64,000 bases of DNA from Closterium sp. NIES-65 (lineage: Eukaryota > Streptophyta > Zygnematophyceae > Desmidiales > Closteriaceae): positions 744,001-808,000 of the forward strand of contig CANXME010002160.1 in the NCBI GenBank assembly GCA_948144175.1, in the 5' to 3' direction. A program made the position numbers and the translations under genes. The first letter of the stretch is position 1. Each line of letters begins with the position of its first letter. The notes below the pieces were generated by a model. The model did no database searches. It had not been told where the DNA came from and worked only from the letters and a program-made list of their open reading frames with translations. Positions 52,001 through 64,000 of this stretch are shown piece after piece.

Positions 52001-55000
52001 TGAGAAGCACACTGGCTTGGGAAGCACACTGGCTTGGGAAGCACACTGGCCTTGGGAAGCACACTGCCTTGGGAAGCACACTGCCTTGGGAAGCACACTG
52101 CCTTGGGAAGCACACTGGCTTGAGACGCACACTGGCCTGGGAAGCACACTGGCTTGGGAAGCACACTGGCTTGGGAAGCACACTGGCTTGGGAAGCACAC
52201 TGGCTTGGGAAGCACACTGGCTTGGGAAGCACACTGGCTTGGGAAGCACACTGGCTTGGGAAGCACACTGGCTTGGGAAGCACACTGGCTTGGGAAGCAC
52301 ACTGGCTTGGGAAGCACACTGGCTTGGGAAGCACACTGGCTTGGGAAGCACACTGGCTTGGGAAGCACACTGCCTTGGGAAGCACACTGCCTTGGGAAGC
52401 ACACTGGCTTGAGAAGCACACTGGCCTGGGAAGCACACTGGCTTGGGAAGCACACTGGCTTGGGAAGCACACTGGCTTGGGAAGCACACTGGCTTGGGAA
52501 GCACACTGGCTTGGGAAGCACACTGGCTTGGGAAGAACACTGGCTTGGGAAGCACACTGACTTGGGAAGCACACTGCCTTGGGAAGCACACTGGCTTGGG
52601 AAGCACACTGGCTTGGGAAGCACACTGGCTTGGGAAGCACACTGGCTTGGGAAGCACACTGGCTTGGGAAGCACACTGCCTTGGGAAGCACACTGCCTTG
52701 GGAAGCACACTGCCTTGGGAAGCACACTGGCTTGGGAAGCACACTGGCTTGGGAAGCACACTGCCTTGGGAAGCACACTGCCTTGGGAAGCACACTGCCT
52801 TGGGAAGCACACTGGCTTGGGAAGCACACTGGCTTGGGAAGCACACTGCCTTGGGAAGCACACTGGCTTGGGAAGCACACTGGCTTGGGAAGCACACTGC
52901 CTTGGGAAGCACACTGCCTTGGGAAGCACATTACCTTGGGAAACACACTGGCTTGGGAAGCACACTGGCTTGGGAAGCACACTGCCTTGGGAAGCACACT
53001 GGCTTGGGAAGCACACTGGCTTGGGAAGCACACTGGCTTGGGAAGCACACTGCCTTGGGAAGCACACTGCCTTGGGAAGCACACTGGCTTGGAAAGCACA
53101 CTGGCTTGGGAAGCACACTGGCTTTGGAAGCACACTGGCTTGGGAAGCACACTGACTTGGGAAGCACACTGCCTTGGGAAGCACACTGGCTTGGGAAGCA
53201 CACTGGCTTGGGAAGCACACTGGCTTGGGAAGCACACTGGCTTGGGAAGCACACTGGCTTGGGAAGCACACTGGCTTGAGAAGCACACTGGCTTGGGAAG
53301 CACACTGGCTTGGGAAGCACACTGGCTTGGGAAGCACACTGCCTTGGGAAGCACACTGCCTTGGGAAGCACACTGCCTTGGGAAGCACACTGCCTTGGGA
53401 AGCACACTGGCTTGAGACGCACACTGGCCTGGGAAGCACACTGGCTTGGGAAGCACACTGGCTTGGGAAGCACACTGGCTTGGGAAGCACACTGGATTGG
53501 GAAGCACACTGGCTTGGGAAGCACACTGGCTTGGGAAGCACACTGGCTTGGGAAGCACACTGGCTTGGGAAGCACACTGCCTTGGGAAGCACACTGCCTT
53601 GGGAAGCACACTGGCTTGGGAAGCACACTGGCTTGGGAAGCACACTGGCTTGGGAAGCACACTGCCTTGGGAAGCACACTGCCTTGGGAAGCACACTGCC
53701 TTGGGAAGCACACTGGCTTGGGAAGCACACTGGCTTGAGAAGCACACTGGCTTGGGGAGCACACTGGCTTGGGAAGCACACTGCCTTGGGAAGCACACTG
53801 CCTTGGGAAGCACACTGCCTTGGGAAGCACACTGCCTTGGGAAGCACATTACCTTGGGAAACACACTGGCTTGGGAAGCACACTGGCTTGGGAAGCACAC
53901 TGCCTTGGGAAGCACACTGCCTTGGGAAGCACACATGCTTGGGAAGCACACTGCCTTGGGAAGCACACTGCCTTGGGAAGCACACTGCCTTGGGAAGCAC
54001 ACTGGCTTGGGAAGCACACTGGCTTGGGAAGCACACTGGCTTGGGAAGCACACTGCCTTGGGAAGCACACTGCCTTGGGAAGCACACTGCCTTGGGAAGC
54101 ACACTGGCTTGGGAAGCACACTGGCTTGGGAAGCACACTGGCTTGGGAAGCACACTGCCTTGAGAAGCACACTGGCTTGGGAAGCACACTGGCTTGGGAA
54201 GCACACTGGCTTGAGAAGCACACTGGCTTGGGAAGCACACTGGCTTGGGAAGCACACTGGCTTGGGAAGCACACTGGCTTGGGAAGCACACTGCCTTGGG
54301 AAGCACACTGGCTTGGGAAGCACACTGGCTTGGGAAGCACACTGCCTTGGGAAGCACACTGCCTTGGGAAGCACACTGCCTTGGGAAGCACACTGCCTTG
54401 GGAAGCACACTGGCTTGGGAAGCACACTGGCTTGGGAAGCACACTGCCTTGGGAAGCACACTGCCTTGGGAAGCACACTGCCTTGGGAAGCACACTGGCT
54501 TGGGAAGCACACTGGCTTGGGAAGCACACTGCCTTGGGAAGCACACTGGCTTGGGAAGCACACTGGCTTGGGAAGCACACTGCCTTGGGAAGCACACTGC
54601 CTTGGGAAGCACATTACCTTGGGAAACACACTGGCTTGGGAAGCACACTGGCTTGGGAAGCACACTGCCTTGGGAAGCACACTGGCTTGGGAAGCACACT
54701 GGCTTGGGAAGCACACTGGCTTGGGAAGCACACTGGCTTGGGAAGCACACTGCCTTGGGAAGCACACTGGCTTGGGAAGCACACTGGCTTGGGAAGCACA
54801 CTGGCTTTGGAAGCACACTGCCTTGGGAAGCACACTGCCTTGGGAAGCACACTGCCTTGGGAAGCACACTGGCTTGGGAAGCACACTGGCTTGGGAAGCA
54901 CACTGGCTTGGGAAGCACACTGCCTTGAGAAGCACACTGGCTTGGGAAGCACACTGGCTTGGGAAGCACACTGGCTTGAGAAGCATACTGGCTTGGGAAG

Positions 55001-58000
55001 CACACTGGCTTGGGAAGCACACTGGCTTGGGAAGCACACTGGCTTGGGAAGCACACTGGCTTGGGAAGCACACTGCCTTGGGAAGCACACTGGCTTGGGA
55101 AGCACACTGCCTTGGGAAGCACACTGGCTTGGGAAGCACACTGGCTTGGGAAGCACACTGGCTTGGGAAGCACACTGGCTTGGGAAGCACACTGCCTTGG
55201 GAAGCACACTGCCTTGGGAAACACACTGCCTTGGGAAGCACACTGGCTTGGGAAGCACACTGGCTTGGGAAGCACACTGGCTTGGGAAGCACACTGCCTT
55301 TAGAAGCACACTGGCTTGGGAAGCACACTGGCTTGGGAAGCACACTGGCTTGAGAAGCACACTGGCTTGGGAAGCACACTGGCTTGGGAAGCACACTGGC
55401 TTGGGAAGCACACTGGCTTGGGAAGCACACTGGCTTGGGGAGCACACTGGCTTGGGAAGCACACTGGCTTGGGAAGCACACTGCCTTGGGAAGCACACTG
55501 CCTTGGGAAGCACACTGCCTTGGGAAGCACACTGGCTTGGGAAGCACACTGGCTTGGGAAGCACACTGCCTTGGGAAGCACACTGGCTTGGGAAGCACAC
55601 TGGCTTCGGAAGCACACTGGCTTGGGAAGCACACTGCCTTGGGAAGCACACTGCCTTGGGAAGCACACTGCCTTGGGAAGCACATTACCTTGGGAAACAC
55701 ACTGGCTTGGGAAGCACACTGGCTTGGGAAGCACACTGCCTTGGGAAGCACACTGGCTTGGGAAGCACACTGGCTTGGGAAGCACACTGGCTTGGGAAGC
55801 ACACTGCCTTGAGAAGCACACTGCCTTGGGAAGCACACTGGCTTGGGAAGCACACTGGCTTGGGAAGCACACTGGCTTGGGAAGCACACTGGCTTGGGAA
55901 GCACACTGCCTTGGGAAGCACACTGCCTTGGGAAGCACACTGGCTTGGGAAGCACACTGGCTTGGGAAGCACACTGGCTTGGGAAGCACACTGCCTTGAG
56001 AAGCACACTGGCTTGGGAAGCACACTGGCTTGGGAAGCACACTGGCTTGAGAAGCACACTGGCTTGGGAAGCACACTGGCTTGGGAAGCACACTGGCTTG
56101 GGAAGCACACTGGCTTGGGAAGCACACTGCCTTGGGAAGCACACTGGCTTGGGAAGCACACTGGCTTGGGAAGCACACTGCCTTGGGAAGCACACTGCCT
56201 TGGGAAGCACACTGCCTTGGGAAGCACACTGCCTTGGGAAGCACACTGGCTTGGGAAGCACACTGGCTTGGGAAGCACACTGGCTTGGGAAGCACACTGC
56301 CTTGAGAAGCACACTGGCTTGGGAAGCACACTGGCTTGGGAAGCACACTGGCTTGAGAAGCACACTGGCTTGGGAAGCACACTGGCTTGGGAAGCACACT
56401 GGCTTGGGAAGCACACTGGCTTGGGAAGCACACTGGCTTGGGAAGCACACTGGCTTGGGAAGCACACTGGCTTGGGAAGCACACTGGCTTGGGAAGCACA
56501 CTGCCTTGGGAAGCACACTGCCTTGGGAAGCACACTGGCTTGGGAAGCACACTGGCTTGGGAAGCACACTGCCTTGGGAAGCACACTGCCTTGGGAAGCA
56601 CACTGCCTTGGGAAGCACACTGGCTTGGGAAGCACACTGGCTTGAGAAGCACACTGGCTTCGGGAGCACACTGGCTTGGGAAGCACACTGCCTTGGGAAG
56701 CACACTGCCTTGGGAAGCACACTGCCTTGGGAAGCACACTTCCTTGGGAAGCACACTGGCTTGGGAAGCACACTGGCTTGGGAAGCACACTGCCTTGGGA
56801 AGCACACTGCCTTGGGAAGCACACTGGCTTGGGAAGCACACTGGCTTGGGAAGCACACTGCCTTGGGAAGCACACTGCCTTGGGAAGCACACTGCCTTGG
56901 GAAGCACATTACCTTGGGAAACACACTGGCTTGGGAAGCACACTGGCTTGGGAAGCACACTGCCTTGGGGAGCACACTGCCTTGGGAAGCACACTGGCTT
57001 GGGAAGCACACTGCCTTGGGAAGCACACTGCCTTGGGAAGCACACTGCCTTGGGAAGCACACTGGCTTGGGAAGCACACTGGCTTGGGAAGCACACTGGC
57101 TTGGGAAGCACACTGCCTTGGGAAGCACACTGCCTTGGGAAGCACACTGCCTTGGGAAGCACACTGGCTTGGGAAGCACACTGGCTTGGGAAGCACACTG
57201 GCTTGGGAAGCACACTGCCTTGAGAAGCACACTGGCTTGGGAAGCACACTGGCTTGGGAAGCACACTGGCTTGGGAAGCACACTGGCTTGAGAAGCACAC
57301 TGGCTTGGGAAGCACACTGGCTTGGGAAGCACACTGGCTTGGGAAGCACACTGGCTTGGGAAGCACACTGCCTTGGGAAGCACACTGGCTTGGGAAGCAC
57401 ACTGGCTTGGGAAGCACACTGCCTTGGGAAGCACACTGCCTTGGGAAGCACACTGCCTTGGGAAGCACACTGCCTTGGGAAGCACACTGGCTTGGGAAGC
57501 ACACTGGCTTGGGAAGCACACTGCCTTGGGAAGCACACTGCCTTGGGAAGCACACTGCCTTGGGAAGCACACTGGCTTGGGAAGCACACTGGCTTGGGAA
57601 GCACACTGCCTTGGGAAGCACACTGGCTTGGGAAGCACACTGGCTTGGGAAGCACACTGCCTTGGGAAGCACACTGCCTTGGGAAGCACATTACCTTGGG
57701 AAACACACTGGCTTGGGAAGCACACTGGCTTGGGAAGCACACTGCCTTGGGAAGCACACTGGCTTGGGAAGCACACTGGCTTGGGAAGCACACTGGCTTG
57801 GGAAGCACACTGCCTTGGGAAGCACACTGCCTTGGGAAGCACACTGCCTTGGGAAGCACACTGGCTTGGGAAGCACACTGGCTTTGGAAGCACACTGCCT
57901 TGGGAAGCACACTGCCTTGGGAAGCACACTGCCTTGGGAAGCACACTGGCTTGGGAAGCACACTGGCTTGGGAAGCACACTGGCTTGGGAAGCACACTGC

Positions 58001-61000
58001 CTTGAGAAGCACACTGGCTTGGGAAGCACACTGGCTTGGGAAGCACACTGGCTTGAGAAGCACACTGGCTTGGGAAGCACACTGGCTTGGGAAGCACACT
58101 GCCTTGGGAAGCACACTGCCTTGGGAAGCACACTGGCTTGGGAAGCACACTGCCTTGGGAAGCACACTGCCTTGGGAAGCACACTGCCTTGGGAAGCACA
58201 CTGGCTTGGGAAGCACACTGCCTTGGGAAGCACACTGGCTTGGGAAGCACACTGGCTTGGGAAGCACACTGCCTTGGGAAGCACACTGCCTTGGGAAGCA
58301 CACTGCCTTGGGAAGCACACTGGCTTGGGAAGCACACTGGCTTGGGAAGCACACTGGCTTGGGAAGCACACTGCCTTGAGAAGCACACTGGCTTGGGAAG
58401 CACACTGGCTTGGGAAGCACACTGGCTTGAGAAGCACACTGGCTTGGGAAGCACACTGGCTTGGGAAGCACACTGGCTTGGGAAGCACACTGGCTTGGGA
58501 AGCACACTGCCTTGGGAAGCACACTGGCTTGGGAAGCACACTGGCTTGGGAAGCACACTGCCTTGGGAAGCACACTGCCTTGGGAAGCACACTGCCTTGG
58601 GAAGCACACTGCCTTGGGAAGCACACTGGCTTGGGAAGCACACTGGCTTGGGAAGCACACTGCCTTGGGAAGCACACTGCCTTGGGAAGCACACTGCCTT
58701 GGGAAGCACACTGGCTTGGGAAGCACACTGGCTTGGGAAGCACACTGCCTTGGGAAGCACACTGGCTTGGGAAGCACACTGGCTTGGGAAGCACACTGCC
58801 TTGGGAAGCACACTGCCTTGGGAAGCACATTACCTTGGGAAACACACTGGCTTGGGAAGCACACTGGCTTGGGAAGCACACTGCCTTGGGAAGCACACTG
58901 GCTTGGGAAGCACACTGGCTTGGGAAGCACACTGGCTTGGGAAGCACACTGCCTTGGGAAGCACACTGCCTTGGGAAGCACACTGGCTTGGGAAGCACAC
59001 TGGCTTGGGAAGCACACTGGCTTTGGAAGCACACTGCCTTGGGAAGCACACTGCCTTGGGAAGCACACTGCCTTGGGAAGCACACTGGCTTGGGAAGCAC
59101 ACTGGCTTGGGAAGCACACTGGCTTGGGAAGCACACTGCCTTGAGAAGCACACTGGCTTGGGAAGCACACTGGCTTGGGAAGCACACTGGCTTGAGAAGC
59201 ACACTGCCTTGGGAAGCACACTGGCTTGGGAAGCACACTGGCTTGGGAAGCACACTGGCTTGGGAAGCACACTGGCTTGGGAAGCACACTGGCTTGGGAA
59301 GCACACTGGCTTGGGAAGCACACTGCCTTGGGAAGCACACTGGCTTGGGAAGCACACTGGCTTGGGAAGCACACTGGCTTGGGAAGCACACTGGCTTGGG
59401 AAGCACACTGCCTTGGGAAGCACACTGCCTTGGGAAGCACACTGCCTTGGGAAGCACACTGGCTTGGGAAGCACACTGGCTTGGGAAGCACACTGGCTTG
59501 GGAAGCACACTGCCTTTAGAAGCACACTGGCTTGGGAAGCACACTGGCTTGGGAAGCACACTGGCTTGAGAAGCACACTGGCTTGGGAAGCACACTGGCT
59601 TGGGAAGCACACTGGCTTGGGAAGCACACTGGCTTGGGAAGCACACTGGCTTGGGGAGCACACTGGCTTGGGAAGCACACTGGCTTGGGAAGCACACTGC
59701 CTTGGGAAGCACACTGCCTTGGGAAGCACACTGCCTTGGGAAGCACACTGGCTTGGGAAGCACACTGCCTTGGGAAGCACACTGCCTTGGGAAGCACACT
59801 GGCTTGGGAAGCACACTGGCTTGGGAAGCACACTGCCTTGGGAAGCACACTGCCTTGGGAAGCACACTGCCTTGGGAAGCACACTGGCTTGGGAAGCACA
59901 CTGGCTTGGGAAGCACACTGCCTTGGGAAGCACACTGGCTTGGGAAGCACACTGGCTTGGGAAGCACACTGCCTTGGGAAGCACACTGGCTTGGGAAGCA
60001 CACTGCCTTGGGAAGCACACTGGCTTGGGAAGCACACTGGCTTGGGAAGCACACTGCCTTGGGAAGCACACTGCCTTGGGAAGCACACTGCCTTGGGAAG
60101 CACACTGGCTTGGGAAGCACACTGGCTTGGGAAGCACACTGGCTTGGGAAGCACACTGCCTTGAGAAGCACACTGGCTTGGGAAGCACACTGGCTTGGGA
60201 AGCACACTGGCTTGAGAAGCACACTGGCTTGGGAAGCACACTGGCTTGGGAAGCACACTGGCTTGGGAAGCACACTGGCTTGGGAAGCACACTGCCTTGG
60301 GAAGCACACTGGCTTGGGAAGCACACTGGCTTGGGAAGCACACTGCCTTGGGAAGCACACTGCCTTGGGAAGCACACTGCCTTGGGAAGCACACTGCCTT
60401 GGGAAGCACACTGGCTTGGGAAGCACACTGGCTTGGGAAGCACACTGCCTTGGGAAGCACACTGCCTTGGGAAGCACACTGCCTTGGGAAGCACACTGGC
60501 TTGGGAAGCACACTGGCTTGGGAAGCACACTGCCTTGGGAAGCACACTGGCTTGGGAAGCACACTGGCTTGGGAAGCACACTGCCTTGGGAAGCACACTG
60601 CCTTGGGAAGCACATTACCTTGGGAAACACACTGGCTTGGGAAGCACACTGGCTTGGGAAGCACACTGCCTTGGGAAGCACACTGGCTTGGGAAGCACAC
60701 TGGCTTGGGAAGCACACTGGCTTGGGAAGCACACTGCCTTGGGAAGCACACTGCCTTGGGAAGCACACTGGCTTGGGAAGCACACTGGCTTGGGAAGCAC
60801 ACTGGCTTTGGAAGCACACTGCCTTGGGAAGCACACTGCCTTGGGAAGCACACTGCCTTGGGAAGCACACTGGCTTGGGAAGCACACTGGCTTGGGAAGC
60901 ACACTGGCTTGGGAAGCACACTGCCTTGAGAAGCACACTGGCTTGGGAAGCACACTGGCTTGGGAAGCACACTGGCTTGAGAAGCACACTGGCTTGGGAA

Positions 61001-64000
61001 GCACACTGGCTTGGGAAGCACACTGGCTTGGGAAGCACACTGGCTTGGGAAGCACACTGGCTTGGGAAGCACACTGCCTTGGGAAGCACACTGGCTTGGG
61101 AAGCACACTGCCTTGGGAAGCACACTGGCTTGGGAAGCACACTGGCTTGGGAAGCACACTGGCTTGGGAAGCACACTGGCTTGGGAAGCACACTGCCTTG
61201 GGAAGCACACTGCCTTGGGAAGCACACTGCCTTGGGAAGCACACTGGCTTGGGAAGCACACTGGCTTGGGAAGCACACTGGCTTGGGAAGCACACTGCCT
61301 TTAGAAGCACACTGGCTTGGGAAGCACACTGGCTTGGGAAGCACACTGGCTTGAGAAGCACACTGGCTTGGGAAGCACACTGCCTTGGGAAGCACACTGG
61401 CTTGGGAAGCACACTGGCTTGGGAAGCACACTGGCTTGGGAAGCACACTGCCTTGAGAAGCACACTGGCTTGGGAAGCACACTGGCTTGGGAAGCACACT
61501 GGCTTGAGAAGCACACTGCCTTGGGAAGCACACTGGCTTGGGAAGCACACTGGCTTGGGAAGCACACTGGCTTGGGAAGCACACTGCCTTTAGAAGCACA
61601 CTGGCTTGGGAAGCACACTGGCTTGGGAAGCACACTGGCTTGAGAAGCACACTGGCTTGGGAAGCACACTGGCTTGGGAAGCACACTGGCTTGGGAAGCA
61701 CACTGGCTTGGGAAGCACACTGGCTTGGGGAGCACACTGGCTTGGGAAGCACACTGGCTTGGGAAGCACACTGCCTTGGGAAGCACACTGCCTTGGGAAG
61801 CACACTGCCTTGGGAAGCACACTGGCTTGGGAAGCACACTGCCTTGGGAAGCACACTGCCTTGGGAAGCACACTGGCTTGGGAAGCACACTGGCTTGGGA
61901 AGCACACTGCCTTGGGAAGCACACTGCCTTGGGAAGCACACTGCCTTGGGAAGCACACTGGCTTGGGAAGCACACTGGCTTGGGAAGCACACTGCCTTGG
62001 GAAGCACACTGGCTTGGGAAGCACACTGGCTTGGGAAGCACACTGCCTTGGGAAGCACACTGGCTTGGGAAGCACACTGCCTTGGGAAGCACACTGGCTT
62101 GGGAAGCACACTGGCTTGGGAAGCACACTGCTTGGGAAGCACACTGCCTTGGGAAGCACACTGCCTTGGGAAGCACACTGGCTTGGGAAGCACACTGCCT
62201 TGGGAAGCACACTGCCTTGGGAAGCACACTGGCTTGGGAAGCACACTGCCTTGGGAAGCACACTGCCTTGGGAAGCACACTGCCTTGGGAAGCACACTGG
62301 CTTGGGAAGCACACTGGCTTGGGAAGCACACTGGCTTGGGAAGCACACTGGCTTGGGAAGCACACTGGCTTGGGAAGCACACTGCCTTGAGAAGCACACT
62401 GGCTTGGGAAGCACACTGGCTTGGGAAGCACACTGGCTTGAGAAGCACACTGGCTTGGGAAGCACACTGGCTTGGGAAGCACACTGGCTTGGGAAGCACA
62501 CTGGCTTGGGAAGCACACTGGCTTGGGAAGCACACTGCCTTGGGAAGCACACTGGCTTGGGAAGCACACTGCCTTGGGAAGCACACTGGCTTGGGAAGCA
62601 CACTGGCTTGGGAAGCACACTGGCTTGGGAAGCACACTGGCTTGGGAAGCACACTGCCTTGGGAAGCACACTGCCTTGGGAAGCACACTGCCTTGGGAAG
62701 CACACTGGCTTGGGAAGCACACTGGCTTGGGAAGCACACTGGCTTGGGAAGCACACTGCCTTTAGAAGCACACTGGCTTGGGAAGCACACTGGCTTGGGA
62801 AGCACACTGGCTTGAGAAGCACACTGGCTTGGGAAGCACACTGCCTTGGGAAGCACACTGGCTTGGGAAGCACACTGGCTTGGGAAGCACACTGGCTTGG
62901 GAAGCACACTGCCTTGAGAAGCACACTGGCTTGGGAAGCACACTGGCTTGGGAAGCACACTGGCTTGAGAAGCACACTGCCTTGGGAAGCACACTGGCTT
63001 GGGAAGCACACTGGCTTGGGAAGCACACTGGCTTGGGAAGCACACTGCCTTTAGAAGCACACTGGCTTGGGAAGCACACTGGCTTGGGAAGCACACTGGC
63101 TTGAGAAGCACACTGGCTTGGGAAGCACACTGGCTTGGGAAGCACACTGGCTTGGGAAGCACACTGGCTTGGGAAGCACACTGGCTTGGGGAGCACACTG
63201 GCTTGGGAAGCACACTGGCTTGGGAAGCACACTGCCTTGGGAAGCACACTGCCTTGGGAAGCACACTGCCTTGGGAAGCACACTGGCTTGGGAAGCACAC
63301 TGCCTTGGGAAGCACACTGCCTTGGGAAGCACACTGGCTTGGGAAGCACACTGGCTTGGGAAGCACACTGCCTTGGGAAGCACACTGCCTTGGGAAGCAC
63401 ACTGCCTTGGGAAGCACACTGGCTTGGGAAGCACACTGGCTTGGGAAGCACACTGCCTTGGGAAGCACACTGGCTTGGGAAGCACACTGGCTTGGGAAGC
63501 ACACTGCCTTGGGAAGCACACTGGCTTGGGAAGCACACTGCCTTGGGAAGCACACTGGCTTGGGAAGCACACTGGCTTGGGAAGCACACTGCCTTGGGAA
63601 GCACACTGCCTTGGGAAGCACACTGCCTTGGGAAGCACACTGGCTTGGGAAGCACACTGGCTTGGGAAGCACACTGGCTTGGGAAGCACACTGCCTTGAG
63701 AAGCACACTGGCTTGGGAAGCACACTGGCTTGGGAAGCACACTGGCTTGAGAAGCACACTGCCTTGGGAAGCACACTGGCTTGGGAAGCACACTGGCTTG
63801 GGAAGCACACTGGCTTGGGAAGCACACTGCCTTGGGAAGCACACTGGCTTGGGAAGCACACTGGCTTGGGAAGCACACTGCCTTGGGAAGCACACTGCCT
63901 TGGGAAGCACACTGCCTTGGGAAGCACACTGCCTTGGGAAGCACACTGGCTTGGGAAGCACACTGGCTTGGGAAGCACACTGCCTTGGGAAGCACACTGC
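49081..64000. repeat. Giant 17-bp minisatellite, runs off the window
   Basis: At least 14,920 bp, about 878 units of AAGCACACTGGCTTGGG. The main variant changes the centre to CTGCCTTGGG. Rarer units are TTGAGAAG, GGCTTTGG, CTAGCTCGGG, GAGACGCAC and CATTACC...AAACAC. Length is almost constant: only one 18-bp unit (near 52046) and one 16-bp unit (near 62125) were noticed. It starts 71 bp after the donor of the plus-strand LRR exon ending 49009. All long frames in this region on both strands (up to 3229 codons on the minus strand) are products of the repeat. Confidence 0.98.

Noticed and set aside
49122..64000. Very long open frames on both strands, up to 3229 codons
   Set aside because: They are generated by the 17-bp tandem repeat, which reads through all frames with few stops; none has non-repeat sequence or a plausible gene structure.
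49081..64000. CRISPR-like regular repeat array
   Set aside because: Units are directly adjacent without unique spacers, and the DNA is clearly eukaryotic.

Overview
Eukaryotic nuclear DNA, most likely from a streptophyte alga or another early-diverging plant-lineage genome. The grounds are Ty1/copia elements of three unrelated families, two hAT-type DNA elements, a LINE fragment, and plant-type leucine-rich-repeat (LRR) genes built from one-LRR-per-exon ~72-nt exons with phase-2 GT-AG introns. The species is inferred from these features only. There are no prokaryotic operons, rRNA genes or CRISPR arrays.

Two LRR genes lie head to head. The plus-strand gene starts near 44857 with a signal-peptide exon. 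It has eight phase-compatible exons to 49009 and then enters an intron holding a 17-bp minisatellite that fills 49081-64000 and runs off the window. The minus-strand paralogue starts with an LRR N-terminal exon at 43755. It can be followed exon by exon (43620-43755 down to 3046-3117) with one constant splice phase across about 40.7 kb. Its introns hold a 10.3-kb hAT element (27440-37775) and a 21-kb nested copia complex (5948-27040). A single 66-nt LRR exon (27239-27304) sits on a 399-bp island between them. This TE- and satellite-inflated gene pair is the main result. A premature TAG is formed where exons 6 and 7 of the minus gene join, so that copy may be a pseudogene.

The nest can be resolved by target-site duplications (TSDs). 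Copia C (minus strand, LTRs 5948-6236 and 26751-27040, diverged, oldest) holds a poly(A) LINE fragment (6746-7825, 11-bp TSD) and copia A (12036-26363, 5-bp TSD GGGAT). Copia A's reverse transcriptase is split by a hAT-like element (17611-24180, 13-bp TIRs, 8-bp TSD GGGCTAGA). That element in turn carries a gag-only LTR retroelement with a second, in-frame ORF of unknown function. Separately, a hAT element with an intact 768-aa transposase (27440-37775) was invaded near its right end by copia B (30316-37732, identical 129-bp LTRs, TSD TACGG), the youngest insertion. The left edge (1-2339) is a remnant in which a copia A-type RT is fused in frame to a copia B-type integrase.

Intronic tandem repeats occur in both LRR genes: 22-bp and 24-bp arrays in the minus gene, ATGGC and 17-bp arrays in the plus gene. 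The 17-bp array has clear higher-order structure. The longest open frames in the window (up to 3229 codons) come from this array having few stop codons in any frame and are not treated as genes.
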